In this document: piece by piece, positions 1 to 7,149 of the stretch
Layout of the letters: every line of letters starts with the position of its first letter
Numbering within the stretch: position 1 is the first letter of the stretch
DNA from: Curtobacterium sp. 9128
GTDB lineage: Bacteria > Actinomycetota > Actinomycetes > Actinomycetales > Microbacteriaceae
NCBI RefSeq assembly: GCF_900086645.1
Contig: NZ_LT576451.1
Coordinates: 2,480,001-2,544,000 of the forward strand
DNA: 64,000 nucleotides
Direction of reading: 5' to 3'
Position numbers and translations under genes: made by a program
Notes under the pieces: model-generated
Databases searched by the model: none
What the model was told of the DNA's origin: nothing
The model's input: only the letters and a program-made list of their open reading frames with translations

Positions 1-350
1 CAGTGCGTGACGTGGGCGATGGTCAGGTCGTCGCGGTCCCGGAACGGGTGCAGCGAGTTCGGCACGTCCACCCTCGGGGCGTTGTGTTCGACGAAGACCG
101 TCGGCAGGTCGCGCCCGGGCAGGAGCTCGGCGACGGCGGCCGCCTCCTCGGTCCGCTGCAGCACGACGACGTCGATGTCGGTCTCGCGGAGCGCGGCGGG
201 GTCGATCTCGGTCACGTTCGGCCAGTCGCGGCCACCGGTCCCGAGCCCCCAGGCGTCGCGGGCGTCGGTCGTCGGCACGAGGTACTGGTGTCGGCCACGG
301 ACGAAGGCGTCCATCCAGCCGCCGTGCACGTGCCAGAGGAGGATGCGCAT
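1..350 (-). CDS. Glycosyltransferase, N-terminal part (3' end outside window)
   Basis: Only the first 116 residues are inside the window; the gene continues past base 1. It opens with MRILLWHVHGGWMDAFVRG, followed by a Rossmann-like stretch ending DIDVVVLQRTEE and the phrase TVFVEHNAPR. This fits the N-terminal acceptor domain of GT-B fold glycosyltransferases (GT4-like). The catalytic C-terminal domain is not visible, so donor and acceptor are unknown. It lies downstream of, and on the same strand as, the GT9 and GmhB-like genes, so it probably belongs to the same cell-surface glycan cluster. Family assignment is inferred from fold pattern and neighbours. Confidence 0.7.
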   Translation of the reverse strand, partial: MRILLWHVHGGWMDAFVRGRHQYLVPTTDARDAWGLGTGGRDWPNVTEIDPAALRETDIDVVVLQRTEEAAAVAELLPGRDLPTVFVEHNAPRVDVPNSLHPFRDRDDLTIAHVTH

Positions 351-480
351 GCGGTCCCTTCGATGCGGTCGGGTGGCGAGGGGTGGAGCAGGAGCAGGAC
401 GCTACGCAGCGGCAGATGGCGTGCTTCGCAGACTGCCCCCGGATCATCCACGGAGCGCAGCGAAGCGCCCGCAGCCCCCG

Positions 481-1578
481 TCAGCCCAGCGCAGCGAGCA
501 GCCGGTCGTGCGCCGCCAGCACGTCCGAGACCGTCACCGAGGTCAGGCACGGGTGTCCCGGCACCGGACACTCCCGCGCACGGCTCAGCCGGCACGCCGC
601 CGTCTGATCCCCGAGCACCTCGACGTGCGGCCCGGCTGGCGCCCACTTCACCGCTGGCACCACCGGCGAGAACAGGCTGACGATCGGTACCCCCACCGCA
701 GCGGCCAGGTGCGCCGGCCCGGTGTTGCCCACGACCACGACCTCCGCCCCGGCCAGCACCGCGGCGAGCTCGCCGGGGCTCGTCCGTCCGCCGAGGTCCA
801 GGACGGGGGAGTCGTACCCCGTCCCGCCGGCGGCGACCTCCGCGGTGAGCGCCCGTTCACTCGGCGACCCGGTCACGACCACCGGGGTCCCGCGTGCCGC
901 GTACGCGGCGACGAGCGCGCGGTGGTGACCGACGGGCCAGGAACGCGCTGGGACGCTCGCTCCCGGGTGGACGACGACGTAACGGCCCAGGCCGAGCACG
1001 TCCGGAGGTGCGACGGCGTCGCGACGCACCGCGAGCCTCCCGTCGTCGTCCGGCGGCAGCCGGAACCCGGCAGCCGCCGCGATCCGCAGGGCGCGCTCCG
1101 GCTCGGGGAGGTCCTCTGGCAGGTCCTCTCCCGGCCGCAGTCGCACGTCGAGCAGGGTGCCGGGGTGGTCGACCGACGCGCCGGTGATCCTGGCGACGCC
1201 GGCCAGTCGGAGCAGGACGGCGAGGGGGAGCGGCGACTGGTGGAACGAGGTGAGCACGACGGCTTCGTCGACGTCGGCCTCGTCGACGAGCCGGCGGAAG
1301 GACGCGAGTGCGTCGTCGTCGAGGGCACCTGGGGTCTCGGTGACCCACGGTGCCGCCCAGACCCTGATGGCGTCGATCCCCGGCAGCAGCTCGGCGGCCG
1401 GTGCACCCTGGGGCCCGCAGAGCATCGTGACGTGCGACGCCCCGGCGGCGACGGCACGGACGGCGGGTCCTGCGACGAGCACGTCACCGAACGAGTCCAG
1501 CCGCGCCACGAGGACGCGGGTCACGGGCGCCCCACCACCCGCGCTCGTCACGGGCGCCCCACCACCCGCGCTTGTCAC
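481..1578 (-). CDS. Glycosyltransferase family 9 (heptosyltransferase-like)
   Basis: The 365-residue product has the GT9 layout. The N-terminal Rossmann domain starts RVLVARLDSFGDVLVAGPAV. The C-terminal donor-binding domain carries VVHPGAS near residue 200 and GNTGPAHLAAAVGVP near 285, the conserved nucleotide-sugar site. GT9 enzymes transfer heptose or a related sugar from an ADP-sugar. The GTG start overlaps the stop of the upstream HAD gene by four bases, so the two are translationally coupled. The junction is triplicated: residues 1-18 are two copies of a nine-residue unit encoded by a 27-bp tandem repeat. GTG codons at 1551 and 1524 have identical upstream sequence. Family homology seems to begin at the 1524 copy, so the true start may be there. 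Confidence 0.85.
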   Translation of the reverse strand: MTSAGGGAPVTSAGGGAPVTRVLVARLDSFGDVLVAGPAVRAVAAGASHVTMLCGPQGAPAAELLPGIDAIRVWAAPWVTETPGALDDDALASFRRLVDEADVDEAVVLTSFHQSPLPLAVLLRLAGVARITGASVDHPGTLLDVRLRPGEDLPEDLPEPERALRIAAAAGFRLPPDDDGRLAVRRDAVAPPDVLGLGRYVVVHPGASVPARSWPVGHHRALVAAYAARGTPVVVTGSPSERALTAEVAAGGTGYDSPVLDLGGRTSPGELAAVLAGAEVVVVGNTGPAHLAAAVGVPIVSLFSPVVPAVKWAPAGPHVEVLGDQTAACRLSRARECPVPGHPCLTSVTVSDVLAAHDRLLAALG

Positions 1579-1590
1579 GGGCGCCCCACC
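1521..1590. repeat. 27-bp tandem repeat (2.6 copies) across the HAD/GT9 junction
   Basis: The unit beginning TCACGGGCGCCCCACC starts at 1521, 1548 and 1575. The first two units are full length and differ at one base; the third is partial. On the minus strand every copy holds a GGTGGGG purine run followed by GTGA, so each one repeats the ribosome-binding and start context of the GT9 gene. Only the copy at 1575-1578 also contains the in-frame stop of the upstream gene. Confidence 0.9.
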
Positions 1591-2123
1591 GCGTGCGCGA
1601 GCACGAGCGCCACCGCCTCCGCGAGGTCGACGGCCACGGTCGGTGCCGCGGCGATCTCCTCCGCGCGGGTCGAGCGCGTCGGCACGAGGATCGACTGTGC
1701 ACCGGCGGCGGCAGCGGCGCCGACGTCCGCGCCGATGTCACCGATGACGACCAGCTCCTCGGCGGGGACCCCGAGGGCCTCGGACGCCCGCAGGACCAGC
1801 CCCGGGCGGGGCTTCCGACAGGCGCAGTCGTCGTCGGGGCCGTGCGGGCAGACGCACCACACCGCGAAGGGCCCGACGAGCTCGTCGACGCGGGCGTTCG
1901 TGGCGTCGACCTCGGCGCGGGTCGCCCCGCCCCTGGCGATCACGGACTGGTTCGTCACGACGCCGACGGGGAGACCTGCTGCTCGGGCGCGCTGCACGGC
2001 GAGTCGCGCGCCCGGGACGGGGACGACGCGGTGCGGGTCGGCGTTGTAGGGCACGTCGATGACGAGGGTGTCGTCCCGGTCGAACAGGATCCCGCCGACG
2101 GGGCGGTCCGCGGAGAGGGCCAT
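1575..2123 (-). CDS. HAD-IIIA phosphatase, GmhB-like (heptose-bisphosphate phosphatase family)
   Basis: This 182-residue protein has the HAD motif I LFDRDDTLV near residue 14, motif II VVTNQS, and a late acidic motif IGDIGADVGAAAAAG. Between them lies CVCPHGPDDDCACRKPRPG, the zinc loop typical of GmhB-type phosphatases. GmhB removes the 7-phosphate from D-glycero-manno-heptose 1,7-bisphosphate in nucleotide-activated heptose synthesis. Family membership is well supported. The heptose substrate is inferred from the two GT9 neighbours; histidinol phosphate is the main alternative for this subfamily. The ATG lies 99 bp from the divergent GT9 gene. Confidence 0.82.
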   Translation of the reverse strand: MALSADRPVGGILFDRDDTLVIDVPYNADPHRVVPVPGARLAVQRARAAGLPVGVVTNQSVIARGGATRAEVDATNARVDELVGPFAVWCVCPHGPDDDCACRKPRPGLVLRASEALGVPAEELVVIGDIGADVGAAAAAGAQSILVPTRSTRAEEIAAAPTVAVDLAEAVALVLAHAVGRP

Positions 2124-2209
2124 GCCCTGAGTTCTACGCACCGGGTGCCGGGTGCTCGGGCAGGAAGGCCGCAGAGCGCGTCCTGGGGAGCCCGTCGGCC
2201 ACGTCCGGC

Positions 2210-2215
2210 TACCGT
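2210..2215 (+). promoter_or_regulatory. -10 hexamer TACCGT, leaderless promoter for GT9 gene
   Basis: TACCGT ends seven bases before the GTG start of the plus-strand GT9 gene and no Shine-Dalgarno sequence is present. Transcription would therefore begin at or next to the start codon. The same spacing recurs at several other genes here. Confidence 0.5.
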
Positions 2216-2222
2216 CCCGCTC

Positions 2223-3233
2223 GTGACCGCTCTCGATCGCCTGCCCCCGTCCGACGGCCGACCGGAACTCGTCGTGCTCCGCGCCATCAAGCTCGGCGAC
2301 CTCCTCGTCGCCGTCCCGGCCCTCCACGCTCTGCGCCGCGCGTTCCCCGACCACCGGATCAGCCTCGCGACGACGGCGTGGCTCGCGCCGCTCGTCGAGC
2401 TGATCCCGTCCGTCGACGTGCACCTCGGACAGCAGGGGTTCGACCACCCGATCGGGGTGCCCTCCGGCGTGACCGACGTGGCCGTCAACCTCCACGGCGC
2501 CGGTCCGGAGTCCGAGGACCTCGTCGCCGCGCTCGGCGCGCGCCGGGTCCTCCACCACGGCGCCGGCGGACCGACGTGGGACACCGGCATCGTCAACGAA
2601 CGCGAGCGGTGGACCGCACTCCTCCGCGCGTACGACATCGACGCGGACGCCGACGACGTCGCGATCGACCGCCCGGACGATCCCCCCGTCGTCGACGGGG
2701 CAGCCGTGGTGCACGTCGGTGCGTTCCACGGCGCCCGGCACTGGCCGGTCGACCGCTTCGCCGAGGTGGTGCGCGGACTGCGCGAGCGCGGACACGACGT
2801 CGTCCTGACGGGAGGCCCGGCTGACGTCGAGCGCGCCACCGCGGTCGCGGAGGGGGCCGGTCTGCCGCCGGGGGCGGTGCTGGCCGGCGTCCTCGACCTC
2901 CGTGCGTTCGCCGCGGTGGTCGCTGCGGCACGCGTCGTCGTCACGGTGGACACCGGGGCGGCCCACCTCGCATCGGCGTACGGCATCCCCTCGGTCGTGC
3001 TCTTCGGACCGGCACCGCCCGAGAGCTGGGGGCCGCCGGCATCCGGACCGCACGTCGTGCTGACGGACGCGTCCCTCCGTCGCGGCGACGTCTTCTCCGA
3101 GGAACCCGATCCGGCGATCCTCGCCGTGCACGCGGCCGACGTGCTCGCAGCGGTCGACGGGCTGGGCGTCGGCGGTGTCAGCGTCCCCGGGCTCGGCGTC
3201 CCGGGCCGGGCGGACGCAGGTGCCGACCGGTAG
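2223..3233 (+). CDS. Glycosyltransferase family 9 protein
   Basis: This 336-residue GT9 protein diverges from the HAD/GT9 pair. The N-terminal domain has LVVLRAIKLGDLLVAVPAL, with the conserved basic residue and GD of heptosyltransferases. The C-terminal half has VVHVGAFHGARHWP near residue 160 and VTVDTGAAHLASAYGIP near 240, the sugar-nucleotide site. It probably adds a heptose-like sugar to a surface glycan, in the cytoplasm at the inner face of the membrane. The GTG start is chosen because homology begins just after it and a -10 element lies seven bases upstream. The last 15 or so residues (Gly, Val, Pro rich) look unstructured. Confidence 0.85.
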   Translation: MTALDRLPPSDGRPELVVLRAIKLGDLLVAVPALHALRRAFPDHRISLATTAWLAPLVELIPSVDVHLGQQGFDHPIGVPSGVTDVAVNLHGAGPESEDLVAALGARRVLHHGAGGPTWDTGIVNERERWTALLRAYDIDADADDVAIDRPDDPPVVDGAAVVHVGAFHGARHWPVDRFAEVVRGLRERGHDVVLTGGPADVERATAVAEGAGLPPGAVLAGVLDLRAFAAVVAAARVVVTVDTGAAHLASAYGIPSVVLFGPAPPESWGPPASGPHVVLTDASLRRGDVFSEEPDPAILAVHAADVLAAVDGLGVGGVSVPGLGVPGRADAGADR

Positions 3234-3236
3234 CGT
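3231..3236 (+). promoter_or_regulatory. -10 hexamer TAGCGT for PRC-barrel gene
   Basis: A TAnnnT hexamer overlaps the TAG stop of the GT9 gene, 44 bases before the PRC-barrel start. It would give a short leader that includes a GGAGGGAG ribosome-binding site. Confidence 0.4.
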
Positions 3237-3280
3237 CGAGGAGCGGTGCCGGAACGACCGGCCACCGCGGAGGGAGCACC

Positions 3281-3637
3281 GTGTTCGAAGCGGCCAACAT
3301 CCGGGACTGGATCGGCCTGCCGGTCGTCGACGAGGGCGACGACCGCGTCGGGACGCTCGAGAGCATCTACTACGACACCGCGACCTCGGAACCCGCGTTC
3401 GGCGCCGTGCAGACCGGCCTCGTCGGCTTCCAGAAGCTCGTCTTCGTCCCGCTCACCGGCGCGACCGTCACCCCGAAGCACCTGCACGTCACGTTCGCGA
3501 AGAAGCTCATCAAGGACGCGCCGTCGATCCCCACCGACGGTGAGCTCGACGCGGCGACCGAGCCGGAGCTGTACTCGCACTACGGACTCGAGCACCGCAC
3601 GGGCAGCAACGGCGAACGGCGACTCGGCCGACGCTGA
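3281..3637 (+). CDS. PRC-barrel domain protein
   Basis: This 118-residue protein has a PRC-barrel-like N-terminal domain: IRDWIGLPVVDEGDDRVGTLESIYYDT, a beta pattern shared with RimM and photosynthetic reaction centre H subunits, then PLTGATVTPKHLHVTF. The C-terminal 35 residues are polar and include YSHYGL, a motif common in actinobacterial PRC-barrel stress proteins. The GTG start has a good ribosome-binding site (GGAGGGAG, six bases upstream). The precise role is unknown; small soluble members often accumulate under stress. Confidence 0.75.
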   Translation: MFEAANIRDWIGLPVVDEGDDRVGTLESIYYDTATSEPAFGAVQTGLVGFQKLVFVPLTGATVTPKHLHVTFAKKLIKDAPSIPTDGELDAATEPELYSHYGLEHRTGSNGERRLGRR

Positions 3638-3648
3638 GGACGCCCGGC

Positions 3649-3654
3649 TAGCCT
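3649..3654 (+). promoter_or_regulatory. -10 hexamer TAGCCT for SGNH hydrolase gene
   Basis: TAGCCT lies in the short gap after the PRC-barrel gene and ahead of a GAGGGA ribosome-binding site, giving a leader of about 35 nucleotides. Confidence 0.4.
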
Positions 3655-3696
3655 GGTTCCCTCCGTCCGACCCCACGCACACCCGAGGGACCCGCC

Positions 3697-4749
3697 CTGC
3701 TCCGTTCCGTCCGTTCGACGCTGGTCGCCGCACTGGCGGTGTTCGTCGTGCTCGCAGCCGGATCGATCGCCGCGCCGTCCGCGTCGGCGGCGCCGCTCTG
3801 GCCCGTACCGCAGCCGTACCGCTCGTCGGCCGAGCCGCCGGAGCGCCTCGCGAACCTCCCGGTCGGCAGCGAGTACGTGGCGTTGGGTGACTCGTACTCG
3901 GCGGGCTACGGGCTCGGCGACCCGACCGGGCTGCCGACGACCGCGTGCGGGCAGTCCGCCCAGGACTACCCGCACCGGATCGCCGCCCGGTTCGGCCTCG
4001 CGTTGCACGACGTCACGTGCGGTGGTGCCACCAGCGCGGACATCCTCGGCGGGCACCAGTTCCGGGGTGTGCCGCCGCAGATCGAGGCGCTGTCGTCGGA
4101 CACGCGGCTCGTGACGCTGACCATCGGCGGGAACGACGCCGACCTCTTCGGCACCGCGGCGTCGTGCCTGGCGCTCTCGGCGAAGGGCCCGGTCTTCTCC
4201 GGCCGTGACGCCCCGTCCTGCCGGAGCACCCTGGTCCGCGACGGCGTGGACCAGCTCGGCACGAAGATCCAGGCGCGGGTGTCCCTGGGCATCGCGAACA
4301 CCCTCGCGGCGATCAGGAACGCGGCGCCGAACGCCGAGATCGTGTTCCTCGGGTACCCGGCGATCTTCCCCGACGCCGACCACACTCCGGCGAAGGGGTG
4401 CTTCCGGTCGGCGCTCGACATCGGGACGCTCACCGGGACCTTCCCGACGAACTCGTACCCGTTCACGAACACCGACGTCCGCTACCTGCACGGCGTCCAA
4501 GAGGAACTGAACGACGTCGCCCGGTCGGCCGCTGCCGCGGCGGGCGTCCGCTACGTCGACGTGTTCGCGTCGACGCAGGCGCGCTCGGCCTGCGCCACGA
4601 AGCGGCCGTACGTCTCCGGGGTCACGCTCGACTCCACCAACGGGCTCCGGCGGATCGACCTGGAGCCGGGCGCGCTGCACCCGAACACGGCGGGCGTCGC
4701 GTACCTGGCGCGTCGAGCGGAGGCTGCGATCCGCGACCTGCTCGGCTGA
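3697..4749 (+). CDS. Secreted SGNH/GDSL esterase (CTG start proposed)
   Basis: The mature part has all SGNH blocks: YVALGDSYSAGYG with the nucleophile serine, block III IGGNDADL, and block V LHPNTAGVAYLA with the catalytic histidine. Several cysteines suggest disulphides, as in Streptomyces-type extracellular lipases/esterases. The nearest conventional start, GTG at 3739, would give a signal peptide without a basic n-region. A CTG at 3697 has GAGGGA seven bases upstream and adds LLRSVRSTLVAALA, restoring an Arg-containing n-region before the hydrophobic core and the ASA cleavage site. It likely hydrolyses acyl esters outside the cell; the substrate is unknown. It converges on the USP gene with a four-base gap. 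Confidence 0.82.
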   Translation: MLRSVRSTLVAALAVFVVLAAGSIAAPSASAAPLWPVPQPYRSSAEPPERLANLPVGSEYVALGDSYSAGYGLGDPTGLPTTACGQSAQDYPHRIAARFGLALHDVTCGGATSADILGGHQFRGVPPQIEALSSDTRLVTLTIGGNDADLFGTAASCLALSAKGPVFSGRDAPSCRSTLVRDGVDQLGTKIQARVSLGIANTLAAIRNAAPNAEIVFLGYPAIFPDADHTPAKGCFRSALDIGTLTGTFPTNSYPFTNTDVRYLHGVQEELNDVARSAAAAAGVRYVDVFASTQARSACATKRPYVSGVTLDSTNGLRRIDLEPGALHPNTAGVAYLARRAEAAIRDLLG

Positions 4750-4753
4750 GCGG

Positions 4754-5614
4754 TCAGCCGATCGCCTCGGCCGCCGCGGCGGTCGCCGCCGCGGCCTCGT
4801 GCGCCGACGGCGGGACGACGCACACCGGTGACACCGTCCCATGCAGCACGTCGCGCAGCACCGACCCCGACAGCACCCGGACGTGCCCCCGCCCGAGCAC
4901 GACGAGTGACGCGTGCCGGGTGTGCGCGGCGATCGCCCGACCCGGCCGGCCCTCGACCAGGAGCGACCGCAGCCGGACGTCCGGGTACCGCCCCGCGATC
5001 TCCGTCGACGCCCGCGCGAGCAACGCCTTGTTCTGCAGTCGCCAGCGGTCGGGGTCCTCGGCGAAGTCGGTCAGGCCGGTCCTGGTGAGCACGGGCATCT
5101 CCCACGCTCGGAGCAGGGTCAGCCGACGGTTCGTGCGGCGGGCCTCGTCGACGGCGATCGCGACGGCGCGTTCGTCGAGCGGGTCCTCCACTGCGAGGAC
5201 GACGTCCCCGTCGATCGGGTGCGGTCCGTCCGGCACGACGACGGTCGGCACCGCCGCGCGTCCGGCGACGCGCGCGGCCTCGCCCCCGACCGTGGACCCG
5301 CGTCGGCTCCGGAACGTCCCGATCACGAGCAGGTCCGTCGTGTCCGACTCGGTGAGGAGCGCAGCGGCGGCCGGTCCGGCGTGCCGGACGACCTCGACAT
5401 CGACGCCGGGCAGCGCGCTCCTGGTCTCGTCCGCGACGTGCTCCGCGACCCGTTTGCCGTCCGTACCGACGCGGCCCTCGAGTGCCGGATCGACACCGAC
5501 GACCCGGACCTGCCGGATCCCGGTCCCTGCTCGCGCCGCGATCCACCTGACGGCCTCGTCGTGCGGATGCGCCGCGTCCGCCGCGAGCGTGACGCTCGTC
5601 CACTGCTCGTCCAT
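4754..5614 (-). CDS. Universal stress protein, tandem UspA domains
   Basis: This 286-residue cytoplasmic protein carries two UspA-fold domains. The first spans about 1-135, with LLVIGTFRSRRGSTVGGEAA near 100 and TVVVPDG at its end. The second spans about 140-275, with VVLGRGHVRVLSGSVLRDVL, a G-x-G...GSV nucleotide loop, then PVCVVPP. The ATG chosen (MDEQW) has AGGAGG at ideal distance; an ATG 18 bases further up lacks one. Usp proteins bind ATP and help survival in starvation or hypoxia. The tail after residue 275 is alanine-rich. No partner gene is adjacent. Confidence 0.88.
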   Translation of the reverse strand: MDEQWTSVTLAADAAHPHDEAVRWIAARAGTGIRQVRVVGVDPALEGRVGTDGKRVAEHVADETRSALPGVDVEVVRHAGPAAAALLTESDTTDLLVIGTFRSRRGSTVGGEAARVAGRAAVPTVVVPDGPHPIDGDVVLAVEDPLDERAVAIAVDEARRTNRRLTLLRAWEMPVLTRTGLTDFAEDPDRWRLQNKALLARASTEIAGRYPDVRLRSLLVEGRPGRAIAAHTRHASLVVLGRGHVRVLSGSVLRDVLHGTVSPVCVVPPSAHEAAAATAAAAEAIG

Positions 5615-5675
5615 CCCGATCGACCTCCTCATCGGGGCCAGCGCGGGGCGTCGGTCGGCGCTCCTGGCGCTGAAA

Positions 5676-6542
5676 CTACTCCCGGCCGGCGCGGAGCAAC
5701 CAGTCCATCGCCTGCGGGAGTGCCGTGAGGACGGACACGTGCCCGAGGCCCGACCGTTCGTGCAGGGTCGCGTCCGGCAGGCCGGCCGCGAGCATCCGTC
5801 CGTGCGCGACCGGGATGACCCGGTCGTCGACGCCCTGTTCGACGAGCGCCGGCACCCGCACGTCGGCGAGGGCGAAGCCCCAGTCCGTCACGAACGCCAC
5901 GTCGTCGTCGGCACCGCCCTGGAGGCTCGTGGGGCCCGCCGCCTGTGCGTCCTGACCCAGCGCGGCCCACTCCCCGTCCAGGGCCGTCCAGTCGGCGTCG
6001 GTGAACTGCGCGGGGTCGAACCCGGCCGTCTCCGCCCAGGCGAGCCGAGCCTCCCGTCCGGCCTGCGCGCTGCGCAGGCCGCCGTCCTCGGCCATGCCGT
6101 CCCACCAGGCGGCGTCGTCGACGAAGGGGGCTGGTGAGGCGAACGTCGCGACGGCGGTGACGCGGCCCGGGAGCAGCGCGGCTGCGGCGAGGGCGTGCGG
6201 GCCGCCGCCGGAACCGCCGACGACCGCGACGCGGTCGATGCCGAGCGCGTCGAGCACCTGCGCGAGATCCCGGGCGCCGTCGGCGACCGTCCGGCCCGGC
6301 AGCGGGTCGGCGCCGCCGAAGCCGGGGCGGGTGACGGCGACCAGCCGGATGCCGCGTTCCGATGCCGAGCGGCGGACCGGTTCGAGGTGCGCGCCGGTGT
6401 GCGGCGTCTCGTGGTGCCAGACGACGGTCGGAGCGTCCGGGCGCGCATCGGTGCCGTCCGCGGTGTCGTCGACCAGCACGGTCCGGTCGTCGTCGAGTCG
6501 CACGGGACGCAGGTCGTCTCCTGGACGGGTGCTTCGCTGCAT
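5676..6542 (-). CDS. Alpha/beta hydrolase
   Basis: This 288-residue soluble protein follows the alpha/beta-hydrolase fold. VVWHHETPHTGAHL gives the oxyanion region, VVGGSGGGPHALAAAA near residue 120 the nucleophile elbow (G-G-S-G-G), then an acidic residue in VEQGVDDRVIP and the late histidine in RSGLGHVSVL. This resembles proline-iminopeptidase/haloalkane-dehalogenase-like members; the substrate cannot be told. A lid with many Trp, Ala and Asp residues lies around 150-210. The start is 22 bp from the start of the divergent Nudix gene, so the two promoters must interleave. Confidence 0.85.
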   Translation of the reverse strand: MQRSTRPGDDLRPVRLDDDRTVLVDDTADGTDARPDAPTVVWHHETPHTGAHLEPVRRSASERGIRLVAVTRPGFGGADPLPGRTVADGARDLAQVLDALGIDRVAVVGGSGGGPHALAAAALLPGRVTAVATFASPAPFVDDAAWWDGMAEDGGLRSAQAGREARLAWAETAGFDPAQFTDADWTALDGEWAALGQDAQAAGPTSLQGGADDDVAFVTDWGFALADVRVPALVEQGVDDRVIPVAHGRMLAAGLPDATLHERSGLGHVSVLTALPQAMDWLLRAGRE

Positions 6543-6552
6543 GGCGCGAGCG

Positions 6553-6558
6553 TAGCCT
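6553..6558 (+). promoter_or_regulatory. -10 hexamer TAGCCT, leaderless promoter for Nudix gene
   Basis: It sits inside the 22-bp gap between two divergent start codons and ends six bases before the Nudix ATG. The matching -35 would lie inside the first codons of the hydrolase gene. Confidence 0.5.
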
Positions 6559-6564
6559 CGCACC

Positions 6565-7107
6565 ATGGTGCGGAGTGCGGGACTGCTGCTGTACCGGACG
6601 GATGCGTCCGGGGTGCTCGAGGTGTTCATCGCGCACATGGGCGGCCCGTTCTGGCGTCGGCGCGAGCGGGCGTGGTCGATCCCGAAGGGCGAGTACGGCG
6701 ACGACGAGTCACCGCGCGATGCCGCGCTCCGGGAGTTCGCGGAGGAGATCGGGGTGGGGGCACCGACGGAGGACCTCGTCGACCTCGGCGAGTTCCGACA
6801 GGCGTCCGGGAAGCGTGTGACGGTGTTCGCCGGGCACGCCCCGTCGTTCTCCGTGGACGCCGTGCACTCGAACACGGTGCGGCTCGAGCTCCCGCGCGGA
6901 TCGGGTCGCTTCGTCGAGGTGCCCGAGGTCGACGACGCCCGCTGGGCGCCGATCGAGGACGCTCGCTCCATGCTCGTCGCAGGGCAGGTCGCGGCGCTCG
7001 GGGCGCTCGGGGCTCTCGACGCACGGGGACGTGGTGCAGGAGTGACGCGTGCGGTGTCACGACCGGATCTCGATCTGGCCCGAACGGGGGGTTGCTGGAT
7101 AGCCTGA
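6565..7107 (+). CDS. Nudix hydrolase
   Basis: The 180-residue protein contains a complete Nudix box near residues 48-70: the glycine of GEYGDDES is followed by DAALREFAEEIGV, matching G-x5-E-x7-REUxEExGU. The N-terminal SAGLLLYRT and FIAHMGGPFW strands fit the MutT-like beta grasp. Such enzymes cleave nucleoside diphosphates linked to another moiety using Mg2+; the phrase AWSIPKGEY resembles diadenosine-polyphosphate hydrolase-like members. The last 35 residues are an Ala/Gly/Arg tail outside the domain. Substrate is inferred only. Confidence 0.9.
   Translation: MVRSAGLLLYRTDASGVLEVFIAHMGGPFWRRRERAWSIPKGEYGDDESPRDAALREFAEEIGVGAPTEDLVDLGEFRQASGKRVTVFAGHAPSFSVDAVHSNTVRLELPRGSGRFVEVPEVDDARWAPIEDARSMLVAGQVAALGALGALDARGRGAGVTRAVSRPDLDLARTGGCWIA
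7100..7105 (+). promoter_or_regulatory. -10 hexamer TAGCCT for surface-protein gene
   Basis: It lies just after the Nudix coding region (overlapping its last codons), with a leader of about 40 nucleotides and a GGGGAG ribosome-binding site before the ATG. Confidence 0.4.
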
Positions 7108-7149
7108 GCGGGCACTGAGGTCGGTCGGTGCGCGAACAGGGGAGTACGC

